A stretch of 64,000 nucleotides of DNA from an uncultured Pelagibacteraceae bacterium (GTDB taxonomy: Bacteria > Pseudomonadota > Alphaproteobacteria > Pelagibacterales > Pelagibacteraceae): positions 98,761 to 162,760 of the forward strand of contig CACNUU010000002.1 in NCBI GenBank assembly GCA_902623735.1, in the 5' to 3' direction. The notes beneath the pieces were generated by a model. That model was not told where the DNA came from. It was given only the letters and a program-made list of their open reading frames with translations, and ran no database searches. The stretch's first letter is position 1. Each line of letters starts with the position of its first letter. Positions 35,266 through 49,176 of this stretch are shown piece by piece. The position numbers and the translations under genes are program-made.

Positions 35266-36396
35266 ATGAATATAAAAAAGAATATAAAAACATTGATTAT
35301 TGAAAAACCGCTAAAATTAGACTGCGGTCAAACTATCAGTAATTTTCCTTTAGCCTATGAAACTTATGGAACTCTTAACAAAAATAAAGACAATGCAATT
35401 TTAGTTTGTCATGCCTTAACTGGGGATCAATTTGTCACTGGTATAAATCCAATTACCAATAAAGATGGGTGGTGGGCATATGCCGTTGGCCCAAATAAGT
35501 CTATTGATACAAATAAATATTTTGTTATTTGTGCAAATGTAATTGGTGGATGTATGGGATCTTTTGGACCTAGCCATGAAAATCCTAAAACAAAAAAAAT
35601 TTATGGAACAGACTTTCCAATTATTACAATTAATGACATGGTCAACGCCCAAGTAAATTTATTAGATTTCTTTGGTATTGAAAAACTTTTTTCAGTTATA
35701 GGAGGTTCAATGGGTGGTATGCAGGTTTTACAATTTGTTAGTAATTTTCCTGACAAGGCCAGAACAGCAATACCAATCGCCTGTACATCCAATCATTCTG
35801 CTCAGAATATTGCTTTCAATGAACTGGGTAGACAAGCTATTGCAGCTGATCACAATTGGCTAGATGGAAATTATGCTTCAAAAAATACTGTCCCGAATAA
35901 AGGATTGTCTGTTGCTCGAATGGCTGCACATATAACCTATTTGTCAAAAAAGGGACTTCAGGAAAAGTTTGGGAGAAAATTACAAGAAAGAGATGATCTT
36001 AAATTTGGTTTTGATGCTGACTTTCAAATAGAAAGTTATTTACGATATCAAGGCTCAGTTTTCGTAGATAGATTCGATGCAAATAGTTATCTTTATATAA
36101 CTAGAGCAATGGATTATTTTGATTTGGTAAAACAATTTAATGGTAATTTGTCTAATGCCTTTAAAAATACAAAAACTAAATTTTTTATAATATCTTTTAC
36201 TTCTGACTGGCTTTACCCAACCCAAGAAAATAAAGAGATTGTAATTGCTCTAAATGCAGTAAATGCAAATGTAGGTTTTGTAGAAATAGAATCTGATAAA
36301 GGTCATGACTCTTTTTTACTAGATGTGCCGGATTTTTTAAAAGCACTTAAAAATTTTTTAGATAAATCTTTTATAGAAAATCATGATGAAAACTGA
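35266..36396 (+). CDS. metX: Homoserine O-acetyltransferase
   Basis: Activates homoserine with acetyl- (or succinyl-) CoA for methionine synthesis. Alpha/beta-hydrolase fold of 376 residues: oxyanion and nucleophile block SVIGGSMGGMQVLQF (Ser148), the ACTSNHSAQN block, the aspartate in FTSDWLYP and the histidine in SDKGHDSFLLD. No Shine-Dalgarno is visible before the ATG. Expression is most likely governed by the SAM-II riboswitch directly upstream. Overlaps metW by 14 bases. True acyl donor (acetyl versus succinyl) cannot be told by eye. Confidence 0.95.
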   Translation: MNIKKNIKTLIIEKPLKLDCGQTISNFPLAYETYGTLNKNKDNAILVCHALTGDQFVTGINPITNKDGWWAYAVGPNKSIDTNKYFVICANVIGGCMGSFGPSHENPKTKKIYGTDFPIITINDMVNAQVNLLDFFGIEKLFSVIGGSMGGMQVLQFVSNFPDKARTAIPIACTSNHSAQNIAFNELGRQAIAADHNWLDGNYASKNTVPNKGLSVARMAAHITYLSKKGLQEKFGRKLQERDDLKFGFDADFQIESYLRYQGSVFVDRFDANSYLYITRAMDYFDLVKQFNGNLSNAFKNTKTKFFIISFTSDWLYPTQENKEIVIALNAVNANVGFVEIESDKGHDSFLLDVPDFLKALKNFLDKSFIENHDEN

Positions 36397-36982
36397 GTAT
36401 AAAATTATTGCTGATATTATTGAAAATAATTCGAGTGTATTAGATGTGGGATGTGATGATGGAACTTTGATGGAATTTTTAAAAACTAATAAAAATACTA
36501 ATATAAGAGGAATTGAAATTTCTAAAGAGAAAGTTCAAATTTGTATCGCTAAAGGATTAACTGTTATTGAAGGAAATGCAGAATTTGATCTAAAACAATT
36601 TCCTAATGACTCATTTGATTATGTCGTTTTAGGACAAACTTTACAAGCTTTTGTTAATCCAGAGTTGGTTATTAGAGAGCTTTTAAGAGTTGGTAAAAAA
36701 GCTGTTGTAACTATTCCTAATTTTGGACATTGGAAGGTTAGACTTAATTTGTTAATTAAAGGAACAATGCCAATTACAAATTCATTACCAAATGATTGGT
36801 ACAACACACCTAATATTCATATGTGCACGATAAAAGATTTTGTAAAATTCTCTAAAATAATTGGTTTCAAAATTTTTAAATCTTTAGCCTTAGAAAATAA
36901 AAATATATCTAATATAAATCGCTCAAATTTATTTTTCAAAAATTTATTTGGTGAACTTGGAATATTCTTAATAGAAAAATAA
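36383..36982 (+). CDS. metW: Methionine biosynthesis protein MetW
   Basis: Methyltransferase-fold partner of MetX, needed for full homoserine acyltransferase activity in several proteobacteria. The 199 residues show the SAM-binding-like block SSVLDVGCDDGTLMEFL, IRGIEISKEKVQICIAKGL, and FDYVVLGQTLQAF, all typical of MetW. No methylation substrate is known. Always next to metX in this clade; it overlaps metX by 14 bases and abuts gloB with no gap. Confidence 0.93.
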   Translation: MMKTEYKIIADIIENNSSVLDVGCDDGTLMEFLKTNKNTNIRGIEISKEKVQICIAKGLTVIEGNAEFDLKQFPNDSFDYVVLGQTLQAFVNPELVIRELLRVGKKAVVTIPNFGHWKVRLNLLIKGTMPITNSLPNDWYNTPNIHMCTIKDFVKFSKIIGFKIFKSLALENKNISNINRSNLFFKNLFGELGIFLIEK

Positions 36983-37702
36983 ATGAAAATTGAAATCATA
37001 AAATGTCTGCAAGATAATTTCACTTATTTGATTATTGATAAAAAAACTCAAATTGCATGTGTTGTTGATCCTAGTGAGGCAGCACCTATTATTAAATTTT
37101 TACAAAATAAAAAAATAAATCTTAAGTATATACTTAATACTCATCATCATCACGATCATGTTGGTGGAAATATTGAATTAAAAAAAAAATATGATTGTAG
37201 CGTCATAGGCTTTAAAGGAGATAAAGATCGTATTCCAGAAATTGATATTCTATTAGAGGATAATCAAATATGGAAAAAAGATAACTTTGAAGCGAAAATT
37301 TATCATATTCCTGGTCATACAACAGGTCATATTGCTTTCCATTTTTTTAAAGAAAAAAAAATTTTTACTGGTGACACTTTATTTTCTCTTGGTTGTGGTA
37401 GATTATTTGAAGGCACCTATGAACAAATGTTTAACTCTTTAAAAAAAATTAAACAACTTCCTAAAGATACAGAAATCTACTGTGGTCATGAGTATACTTT
37501 GCAAAATTCTAATTTTTGTCAGGCTAATGATCCTGAGAATTTAAAACTTAAAGAAAAAATTGTAAGAATCAAAGACCATCTTAAAAAAAATTTACCTACT
37601 ATTCCGACTATTTTAGAAGATGAACTTGAATGTAATATATTTCTAAAAGCAAAAGATTTAAAAACTTTTTCAAAACTGAGAGATTTGAAGGATAATTTTT
37701 AG
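36983..37702 (+). CDS. gloB: Hydroxyacylglutathione hydrolase (glyoxalase II)
   Basis: Dizinc metallo-beta-lactamase-fold enzyme that hydrolyses S-lactoylglutathione in methylglyoxal detoxification. The 239 residues carry THHHHDHVGG, IPGHTTGHIAFHF, GDTLFSLGCGRLFEGT and GHEYTLQN, and the C-terminal glutathione-binding domain. The start follows the metW stop directly, so it is the last gene of the riboswitch-controlled operon as far as can be seen. No terminator hairpin follows it. Confidence 0.95.
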   Translation: MKIEIIKCLQDNFTYLIIDKKTQIACVVDPSEAAPIIKFLQNKKINLKYILNTHHHHDHVGGNIELKKKYDCSVIGFKGDKDRIPEIDILLEDNQIWKKDNFEAKIYHIPGHTTGHIAFHFFKEKKIFTGDTLFSLGCGRLFEGTYEQMFNSLKKIKQLPKDTEIYCGHEYTLQNSNFCQANDPENLKLKEKIVRIKDHLKKNLPTIPTILEDELECNIFLKAKDLKTFSKLRDLKDNF

Positions 37703-37712
37703 TTTATAGAGC

Positions 37713-37740
37713 TTGACTATGGTTTAGCTAAGATTATATT
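37713..37740 (+). promoter_or_regulatory. Promoter of the rplU operon
   Basis: TTGACT (37713-37718), 16 bases, TATATT (37735-37740). It lies in the 65-base gap after gloB and predicts a start near 37747, giving a leader of about 21 bases without a Shine-Dalgarno sequence. Confidence 0.5.
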
Positions 37741-37767
37741 GCGTTAATTAAAAATTAAATATTCTAT

Positions 37768-38166
37768 ATGTCTTACGCAGTAATACAAACAGGTGGAAAA
37801 CAATACAAAGTTAAGTCAGGTGAGATCTTGAAAATTGAAAAACTTCCAAATTCTAAGCCTGATACTAAAATAGAATTTAAGGAAGTTATTGCTTATGGTG
37901 ATGAAAAAGCTATAGAGATTGGTGCTCCTACCATACAAGGTGCTAAAGTTGAAGCAAATTTAATTAAGAACAGTAAAAATAGAACTATTTTAATTTTTAA
38001 GAAAAGAAGAAGACAAAATTCAAGGCGAAAGAATGGACACAGACAAGAATATTCAATGATTAAAATAAACAAAATTTTTTCAAAAGATGGTAAGATTTTA
38101 TCAGAAGCTGAGAAAGTTTCAAAAACTTCGAATAAAGAAGTTGCAGAAAAAAAAACAAGTAAGTAA
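37768..38166 (+). CDS. rplU: 50S ribosomal protein L21
   Basis: Large-subunit protein. The first 100 residues are standard L21 (YAVIQTGGKQYKVKSGEILKIEKL, FKKRRRQNSRRKNGHRQEYSMIKI). A tail of about 30 residues rich in Lys, Ser and Glu (total 132) extends beyond the E. coli length of 103, as is common in alphaproteobacteria. Followed 12 bases later by rpmA, the conserved pair. Confidence 0.97.
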   Translation: MSYAVIQTGGKQYKVKSGEILKIEKLPNSKPDTKIEFKEVIAYGDEKAIEIGAPTIQGAKVEANLIKNSKNRTILIFKKRRRQNSRRKNGHRQEYSMIKINKIFSKDGKILSEAEKVSKTSNKEVAEKKTSK

Positions 38167-38178
38167 CTAGGGAAAGTT

Positions 38179-38433
38179 ATGGCAACAAAAAAAGCAGGTG
38201 GATCATCAAGAAACGGACGAGATAGTGCCGGAAGAAGACTCGGGGTTAAAAAGTATGGTGGTGAAACTGTAATTCCTGGAAATATAATTGTTAGACAAAG
38301 AGGAACAAAGATATTTCCTGGTGAAAATGTTGGAATGGGTAAGGATCATTCAATATTTTCAGTTATAAAAGGCAAAGTAGTTTTTAAAAAAACTAAATCA
38401 GATAGAACTTTTGTTTCAGTAAAACCCAATTAA
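38179..38433 (+). CDS. rpmA: 50S ribosomal protein L27
   Basis: Large-subunit protein whose N-terminal tail reaches the peptidyl-transferase centre. The 84 residues match L27: [20 protein letters not shown], then [25 protein letters not shown] and KGKVVFKKT. The N-terminus has no cleavable extension of the kind seen in Firmicutes. Located between rplU and obgE in the standard order. Confidence 0.97.
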   Translation: MATKKAGGSSRNGRDSAGRRLGVKKYGGETVIPGNIIVRQRGTKIFPGENVGMGKDHSIFSVIKGKVVFKKTKSDRTFVSVKPN

Positions 38434-38434
38434 T

Positions 38435-40536
<2,102 letters not shown>

Positions 40537-40540
<4 letters not shown>

Positions 40541-41790
40541 TGATAAATGAATTAATTAAAATTGGAAATCAATCTAAAAAAGCTATTTCTTCCCAGTTAA
40601 ATTATAAAAAGAAGAATAAGGTTTTAAAAGATTACTGTGATTTAATTAACAAGAATAAAAAATTAATTATTAATCAAAATAAAAAAGATATTTTTCAAGC
40701 ACAAAAAAAAAGACTCCAATTAAATCTAATTGATCGTCTTATTTTAGATGAGCAAAAAATTTTAGATATTACTAATTCAATAAAATCCATAATAAAACTT
40801 AAAGACCCAACAAACATTATTATGGAAAAATGGAAGAGACCTAATGGTTTAAATATTTCAAAAATTTCAATTCCGATAGGAGTTATCGGTGTTATTTACG
40901 AAAGTAGACCCAATGTTACCTCTGATGTTGCATCTCTATGCTTTAAATCTGGAAATGCAGTAATTCTAAAAGGTGGAAAGGAAGCTTTTTATACAAATAA
41001 AATTTTGTCAAAATTATTTAGAAATTCCCTAAAAAAAAATAATATTGATGAAAACTTTGTTCAATTTATTGATAACAAAAATAGAAAAGTTGTTGATTTT
41101 TTATTAACAAAAATGAGTAAATATATTGATGTGATAATTCCGCGGGGAGGAAAACAACTAGTTAAAAAGGTTCAAGCTTTATCTAATTTACCAATAATTG
41201 GTCACTTAGAGGGGATTTGTCATACATTTGTTGATAAAGATGCGAATCTTAAGATTGCTAAGAAAATTATCTATAATGCAAAATTAAGGAATACTGCAAT
41301 TTGTGGTGCAACGGAAACAGTCTTAATTCACCAAAAAATTTTAAATAAATCATGTAACTACGTATTAGAAGATTTAGAAAAAAATGGTTGTAAAATAATT
41401 GGAGATAATAATATTAGAAAATTTTATAAAGGAAAAATATCTAAAGCTACTAATAAAGACTGGTCTAAAGAATATTTATCGCCTACTGTATCTGTAAAAA
41501 CGGTGAATGATTTAAATGAGGCTATTAAACACATAAATATATATGGTACGATGCATACAGATTCTATTATTACAAAAAATAAAATAACTGCAAAAAAATT
41601 TTTGTCTGGTGTTAAAAGTTCCATAGCTATGCACAACACGTCAACTCAATTCGCGGATGGTGGTGAGTTTGGTTTTGGTGGAGAAGTTGGAATTTCAACT
41701 AATACACTTCCTCCAAGAGGTCCTGTTGGTTTAAATCAGTTAGTCTCATATAAATATATAATTACAAGCAATGGAAAGATTAGAAAGTAA
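40537..41790 (+). CDS. proA: Gamma-glutamyl phosphate reductase
   Basis: Second step of proline synthesis: reduces glutamyl-5-phosphate to glutamate semialdehyde with NADPH. Aldehyde-dehydrogenase fold, 417 residues; IPIGVIGVIYESRPNVTSDVA, the catalytic cysteine in NTAICGATETVL, and the end FGFGGEVGISTNTLPPRGPVGL are diagnostic. Overlaps proB by four bases (ATGA type) and nadD by 20 bases. The third enzyme, proC, is not in the window. Confidence 0.96.
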
Positions 41791-42310
41791 TTTAAACAAA
41801 AAAAGTAGAATTGGAATACTTGGTGGAACTTTTGATCCAGCTCATAAAGGTCATTTAGTAATTTCTAAAAAAGCTATTAAAAAGTTTAAATTAAAAAAAG
41901 TAATATGGGCTATAACAGCTAAAAACCCTTTTAAGAAAAAAAGTCAAACAAGTATTTCTGATAGAATTATGGGATGTAAAAAAATTATTAGATCTTATAA
42001 TTTAATAAAAGTTAAATTTTACGAAAGAACTATTAAATCAAACAAAACTATAGATTTAATAAATCATCTTAAAAAAAATACAAAGTCTCAGATTTTTTTT
42101 TTAATGGGTGCTGATAATTTAATTAATTTTCATAAATGGCATAAGTGGAAATTGATTTCTCAAAAATGTAAAATTTTAGTTTTTGATCGGCATGGGTATA
42201 AAAAAAAATCCCTAAATTCTGTGTCATTTAAAAGATTAAATGGTAAAAATTTTAACTTTATTAAATTTAATAAAGTCAATATTTCTTCTTCTCAATTGAG
42301 AAAAATTTGA
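41771..42310 (+). CDS. nadD: Nicotinate-nucleotide adenylyltransferase
   Basis: Makes deamido-NAD from nicotinate mononucleotide and ATP. The 179 residues have the nucleotidyltransferase motif GILGGTFDPAHKGHLVISK, WAITAKNPFKKK, and FLMGADNLINFHKWHKWK. The C-terminal ISSSQLRK is the usual ISSTxIR motif in variant form. Shorter than E. coli NadD (213) but typical of this group. Overlaps proA by 20 bases and is followed by rsfS. Confidence 0.93.
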   Translation: MERLESNLNKKSRIGILGGTFDPAHKGHLVISKKAIKKFKLKKVIWAITAKNPFKKKSQTSISDRIMGCKKIIRSYNLIKVKFYERTIKSNKTIDLINHLKKNTKSQIFFLMGADNLINFHKWHKWKLISQKCKILVFDRHGYKKKSLNSVSFKRLNGKNFNFIKFNKVNISSSQLRKI

Positions 42311-42327
42311 TAAGGTTTACTCAATTA

Positions 42328-42678
42328 ATGGATAAAATCTTAGACCTAAAGCAAATCGTTATAACAACATTAAACAATAACAAAGCCTTGAACATAGTAA
42401 GTATTGACCTTAGGGATAAAAGTTCAATGGCAGATTATATGATTATAGCAAGTGGAACTTCTTCGAGACATATTCAGTCTTTATCTGAACAGGTCTTAGA
42501 AGAATTGAAAAATAATGGTATTAAAAACTCAAAAATTGAAGGTAAGGATAGTGGTGAATGGAAATTAGTTGATGGCATAGATCTAATTATTCATATTTTT
42601 CATCCAGAAAAAAGGAAGTTTTATGAATTAGAAAAAATGTGGTCTGAATTAATTCCAAAGGAAAAATTAATTATATGA
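42328..42678 (+). CDS. rsfS: Ribosomal silencing factor RsfS
   Basis: Binds L14 and blocks joining of the ribosomal subunits when nutrients are short. The family pattern is clear: KALNIVSIDLRDKSSMADYMIIASGTSSRHIQSLSEQV and WKLVDGIDLIIHIFHPEKRKFYELEKMW. The ORF track starts at a TTG (42307) overlapping nadD; I prefer the ATG at 42328, which gives about 116 residues, the normal size. Its stop overlaps the start of ctpA by four bases. Confidence 0.93.
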   Translation: MDKILDLKQIVITTLNNNKALNIVSIDLRDKSSMADYMIIASGTSSRHIQSLSEQVLEELKNNGIKNSKIEGKDSGEWKLVDGIDLIIHIFHPEKRKFYELEKMWSELIPKEKLII

Positions 42679-43808
42679 AAAAAGTATTTTTTCTTTCAGT
42701 TATAATTTATTATTTTACTTTATTTGGATCATTATCTTCTGAGACAGAAATATATAAAAAAATTGATCTATTTGGTGAAGTTCTTGAAAAAATTAATAGT
42801 GAATATGTAGATGAGGTAAATCCATCTGAAAGTATGGACTCTGCTATCAACGGTTTATTACAATCTCTTGATCCATATTCTGCATATATGTCTCCAGAAA
42901 ATTTTGATGAAATGCAAACTGAAACAAGTGGAAAGTTTGGTGGTTTAGGAATAGAGGTCAGTATGGAGTCAGGAGTGGTTAAAGTTATCTCTCCCATTGA
43001 CGACACACCTGCATCAAAAGCTGGTATTAAGGCAGGTGACTACATTATCAAAATTGATAATACTCAAGTTCAAGGAAAAAGTTTAAGTGAGGCTGTGGAT
43101 TTAATGAGGGGGGAAGTAGGTTCACCAATAGAATTAACTATTAGAAGAAGAGGAGAAAAAAAAGCTCTCACTTTTAATATAATCAGAGAAATAATTCAAA
43201 TTAGATCTGTTAAAGCAGATCTTTTAGAAAAAAATATAGGATACATTAGGTTAACTTCATTCAATGAAAATAGTAGTAAACAAATAAAAAAAGAGATCAA
43301 AAAATTAGAAAAAAATAACAATGTTAAATCTTACATCTTAGATTTGAGAAATAATCCTGGTGGGCTTCTCTCACAAGCAATAAAAATTTCAGATTTTTTT
43401 TTAGATAATGGAGAAATAGTATCAACAAAAAGTAGAAAAAATTCAGAGAATCAAAAATGGTTTGCGAGCAAAGGTGATATTACAAATGGAAAGACTTTAA
43501 TTGTCATGATAAATTATGGATCAGCATCAGCTTCTGAAATAGTCGCTGGAGCATTAAAAGATCATAAAAGGGCAATTATAGTTGGTGAAAATAGTTTTGG
43601 TAAAGGATCAGTGCAATCTATAATTCCACTCAAAAATAAAGGTGCAATCAGATTAACAGTTGCAAAATATTATTTACCCTCTGGTAAATCAATTTCTGAA
43701 GTAGGTGTATTACCAGATATTGAAATTGAAGAGGATTCTGATGAATTTAGAATTAAAACTGAAACTGATAACCAATTAAATTACGCTATCAAATTACTCA
43801 ACGGTTAA
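42675..43808 (+). CDS. ctpA: Carboxyl-terminal processing protease (S41 family)
   Basis: Periplasmic serine protease of 377 residues with an N-terminal signal peptide (KKVFFLSVIIYYFTLFGSLSS). A PDZ domain (about 85-165; GGLGIEVSMESG, PASKAGIKAGDYIIKIDNT) precedes the S41 domain with the nucleophile in NYGSASASEIVAGALKDH and the general-base lysine in FGKGSVQ, the Ser-Lys dyad. It probably processes or degrades envelope proteins. Usually separated from rsfS by rlmH and an EnvC-like gene in alphaproteobacteria; here it follows rsfS directly. Confidence 0.94.
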   Translation: MKKVFFLSVIIYYFTLFGSLSSETEIYKKIDLFGEVLEKINSEYVDEVNPSESMDSAINGLLQSLDPYSAYMSPENFDEMQTETSGKFGGLGIEVSMESGVVKVISPIDDTPASKAGIKAGDYIIKIDNTQVQGKSLSEAVDLMRGEVGSPIELTIRRRGEKKALTFNIIREIIQIRSVKADLLEKNIGYIRLTSFNENSSKQIKKEIKKLEKNNNVKSYILDLRNNPGGLLSQAIKISDFFLDNGEIVSTKSRKNSENQKWFASKGDITNGKTLIVMINYGSASASEIVAGALKDHKRAIIVGENSFGKGSVQSIIPLKNKGAIRLTVAKYYLPSGKSISEVGVLPDIEIEEDSDEFRIKTETDNQLNYAIKLLNG

Positions 43809-43809
43809 A

Positions 43810-44289
43810 ATGGAAGAAAAATTTAAAAGTTTACCACTGAGGATTGGTGTAGGTGTAATTCTTTTAAATAAAAGTAATAAAGTTTTTGTAGCAAAAAGAA
43901 TAGATAATCCTAAAGATTTTTGGCAAATGCCACAGGGGGGAGTTGATGATGGAGAAGATTATTTAGCTGCCGCATTAAGAGAACTTTACGAAGAGACGAG
44001 CATAAAAGAGGTTGAATTAATTAAAGAAATTGACGAAACATTAACCTACGAACTGCCAGAAAACTTATTGGGTATAATTTGGAAAGGAAAATATAGAGGT
44101 CAAAAACAAAGGTGGTTCTTAATGAGATATTTGGGCAATGAGAAAGAAATAAATTTAAAAACAAATAACCCAGAATTTTTAGAATGGAAATGGATTGATA
44201 TTGATATGATAACAGAGGTGGTAGTGGATTTTAAATTAAATGTATACAGACAATTAAAACAAAAGATAAATCAAATACTAATTGATTGA
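43810..44289 (+). CDS. rppH: RNA pyrophosphohydrolase RppH (Nudix)
   Basis: Removes pyrophosphate from the 5' end of transcripts and so opens them to RNase E decay. The 159 residues have the start LPLRIGVGVILLN and WQMPQGGVDDGED, with the Nudix box GGVDDGEDYLAAALRELYEETSI. The residue before the final hydrophobic position, normally glycine (EE-x-G-U), is serine here. Metal-binding glutamates are intact, so activity is expected. One base after the ctpA stop, and overlapping the opposing atpC end by 12 bases. Confidence 0.92.
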   Translation: MEEKFKSLPLRIGVGVILLNKSNKVFVAKRIDNPKDFWQMPQGGVDDGEDYLAAALRELYEETSIKEVELIKEIDETLTYELPENLLGIIWKGKYRGQKQRWFLMRYLGNEKEINLKTNNPEFLEWKWIDIDMITEVVVDFKLNVYRQLKQKINQILID

Positions 44290-44669
44290 TTTTAAAACTT
44301 CTAATTTTTGATCAATTAAATATTGAGACTGATCACTTAAATCTTTTTTAGTTGACTCTTCTTCTGCATTCTTGAGAAGTTCCAGAATTTTATTTTTATC
44401 TTTATTTTGAAGACTAATTATAGAACTTGTAAGAATTGAGAGAGTATTATCCTTAAACTCTACAATTCCATCCTCAACATAATATTCCTCAGTATTAGAA
44501 TTAGACAAAATTTTTAAAATTCCAGGTTTTAAAAATGAAATAATAGAGATATGTTCCTTAAGTATTCCCATTTCTCCCTCAAAAGCTGGAATTACTACCT
44601 CCGTAACATCTTTTCTTTGTAAAAAAGATTTGTCTGGATTAATAATTTCTATACTAAATTCCTCATTCA

Positions 44670-44670
<1 letters not shown>
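44278..44670 (-). CDS. atpC: ATP synthase epsilon chain (F1)
   Basis: Part of the F1 central stalk and an inhibitor of ATP hydrolysis. The 130 residues have the N-terminal beta-sandwich (EEFSIEIINPDKSFLQRKDVTEVVIPAFEGEMGILKEHISIISFLKPG) and a C-terminal helical hairpin. Overlaps atpD by one base and is the last gene of the operon. Confidence 0.95.
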
Positions 44671-46963
<2,293 letters not shown>

Positions 46964-46970
46964 AAAATAA

Positions 46971-48506
46971 TTAAGATTTAAAGTTTTTTTTAAGATTGTT
47001 AATTACTTCAATTAAATTTTTTTCTGAGTCTTCTTCAAGTTTACCTGAACTTAAGATTGCTTCTATAATTTGAGGTTTATCAGACTTACATCTTTCAATA
47101 ATTTTATTTTCAAATTCAGAAATATCTTTTAGATCAATATCATCCAAATATCCTTTTACGCCACAGAAAACAGATATCACCTGTTCTGCAACTGTCATTG
47201 GGGTGTACTGTTTCTGTTTAAGGAGTTCAGTTAATTTGGACCCTCTGTTCAAAAGCTGTTGGGTTGATGCATCTAAATCTGATCCAAATTGAGCAAAAGC
47301 CGCCATTTCTCTATATTGAGCTAATTCCAGTTTCATTGAACCAGACACTTTTTTCATAGCTTTTGTTTGCGCTGCAGATCCCACACGAGAAACAGATAAT
47401 CCAACATTTATTGCTGGCCTAATACCTTGATTGAATAATTCTGTTTCTAAAAAAATTTGACCATCTGTTATTGAAATTACGTTTGTTGGAATATAAGCAG
47501 ATACATCGCCACCTTGTGTTTCAATTATTGGTAAGGCTGTTAAAGATCCACCACCATGCTCATCACTTAATTTTGCTGCTCTCTCAAGTAGTCTGCTATG
47601 TAAGTAAAATACATCTCCCGGATAAGCCTCTCTACCTGGAGGTCTTCTTAATATTAAAGACATTTGTCTATATGCTACAGCTTGTTTTGAAAGATCATCA
47701 TAAATAATCAATGCATGCATTCCATTATCTCTGAAAAATTCTCCCATAGTACATCCTGTATATGGTGCCAAAAATTGTAAAGGAGCTGAGTCTGATGCTG
47801 TTGCAGCGACGATTGTAGTATATTCCATCGCACCAGCCTCCTCTAAAGTTTTCTGGATTTGTCTTACGGTTGATCTTTTTTGTCCAACAGCGACATAGAT
47901 ACAATACAGTTTTTGTTTCTCATCACCTGACTCATTGATTTTTTTTTGATTTATAATAGCGTCAATTGCTACAGCTGTTTTCCCTGTTTGTCTATCACCG
48001 ATAATTAATTCACGTTGACCCCTTCCAATTGGAACAAGACTATCAATTGATTTTAATCCTGTTTGCATTGGCTCACTAACTGATTGTCTTGGTATAATTC
48101 CTGGGGCCTTAACTTCAACTCTACTTTTTTTAATTCCTTTATCTAATGGACCTTTTCCATCAATTGGATTTCCTAAACCATCTACTACTCTTCCTAATAA
48201 TTCTTTTCCTACAGGTGTATCAACAATGCTTCCTGTTCTTTTAACAACATCTCCTTCTTTAATATTTCGATCATCACCAAAAATTACAACACCTACATTT
48301 TCACTTTCTAAATTCAATGCCATACCTTTAGAACCATCTGAAAATTCAACCATTTCTCCTGCTTGAACGTTGTCTAAACCGTAAATTCTAGCGATTCCAT
48401 CTCCCACGGACAATACTTGTCCTACCTCAGAGACTTCAGCTTTTTCTCCAAAGTTTTTAATTTGTTCTTTTAAAATTTTTGTAACTTCTGAAGGATTTAT
48501 TTCCAT
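46971..48506 (-). CDS. atpA: ATP synthase subunit alpha (F1)
   Basis: Non-catalytic nucleotide-binding subunit of F1. The 511 residues carry the P-loop [15 protein letters not shown], the [10 protein letters not shown] block, [35 protein letters not shown] and the arginine-finger region [14 protein letters not shown]. One base after atpH. Confidence 0.98.
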   Translation of the reverse strand: MEINPSEVTKILKEQIKNFGEKAEVSEVGQVLSVGDGIARIYGLDNVQAGEMVEFSDGSKGMALNLESENVGVVIFGDDRNIKEGDVVKRTGSIVDTPVGKELLGRVVDGLGNPIDGKGPLDKGIKKSRVEVKAPGIIPRQSVSEPMQTGLKSIDSLVPIGRGQRELIIGDRQTGKTAVAIDAIINQKKINESGDEKQKLYCIYVAVGQKRSTVRQIQKTLEEAGAMEYTTIVAATASDSAPLQFLAPYTGCTMGEFFRDNGMHALIIYDDLSKQAVAYRQMSLILRRPPGREAYPGDVFYLHSRLLERAAKLSDEHGGGSLTALPIIETQGGDVSAYIPTNVISITDGQIFLETELFNQGIRPAINVGLSVSRVGSAAQTKAMKKVSGSMKLELAQYREMAAFAQFGSDLDASTQQLLNRGSKLTELLKQKQYTPMTVAEQVISVFCGVKGYLDDIDLKDISEFENKIIERCKSDKPQIIEAILSSGKLEEDSEKNLIEVINNLKKNFKS

Positions 48507-48507
48507 A

Positions 48508-49065
48508 TTATGCCTTTATCATTCTATTTTCAATTTGTTGCAATTTATTTTTTATAGAATTATTAATCATCGTACTTCCTACTTGCACTACTAAGCCTCC
48601 TATTAAACTTTTATCAAAAATGTATTTTAATTTTATTTTTGACTTAAAACTATTTGATAATTCTTCTGTGATCTTGCTTATTTCTTCTGGAGATAATTCT
48701 TTTGCTGATTTTATTTCTGCTTTTAATTCTCCTCTTTTTTCGGAACAAATTTCATTAAAATTTTTAAGTATTTGCTCTACGTAAAAAAATCTTCTTTTTG
48801 ATATTAAAAAACTCAAAAAATTCTTGAACAAATTTTCTAAATTAAATTTATCTGATATTTCTTTGGTTACATTGATTAAAACATCACGGTTTATTGTTGG
48901 ATCTTTTATTAGTTCACTAAATTGTTTGTTATTTAAAATCAAATTTAAAAACGAAGTGGAATTTTCTTCAATCTGAGTGAGTAAGTTTGACTCCTCGGCT
49001 AGCTCAAACAAAGCTAAAGAATATCTATTTGCTGAAGTATCAGAAAATTCTTTATTTTGACTCAA
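48508..49065 (-). CDS. atpH: ATP synthase subunit delta (F1)
   Basis: Links the top of F1 to the peripheral stalk. The 185 residues show the N-terminal helical domain ([15 protein letters not shown]) and the conserved C-terminal [20 protein letters not shown]. First gene of the F1 operon atpH-A-G-D-C; the F0 genes (atpB, E, F) are not here, as usual in alphaproteobacteria. Preceded by a promoter in a 111-base gap after priA. Confidence 0.95.
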   Translation of the reverse strand: MSQNKEFSDTSANRYSLALFELAEESNLLTQIEENSTSFLNLILNNKQFSELIKDPTINRDVLINVTKEISDKFNLENLFKNFLSFLISKRRFFYVEQILKNFNEICSEKRGELKAEIKSAKELSPEEISKITEELSNSFKSKIKLKYIFDKSLIGGLVVQVGSTMINNSIKNKLQQIENRMIKA

Positions 49066-49127
49066 TTTTAAACCTTTTAAATGTTTATGATTAATTTTTT
49101 AAAATCACGATTTAATTAACATATGCC

Positions 49128-49156
49128 TATATAGTCTTCAAGTAACACATTTGCAA
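49128..49156 (-). promoter_or_regulatory. Promoter of the atpHAGDC operon
   Basis: On the minus strand TTGCAA (49156-49151), a 17-base spacer and TATATA (49133-49128). It is placed in the only sizeable gap (111 bases) of the 20 kb minus-strand block and predicts a leader of about 55 bases for atpH. Confidence 0.55.
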
Positions 49157-49176
49157 AAAATCATTTTTTTTCACCC

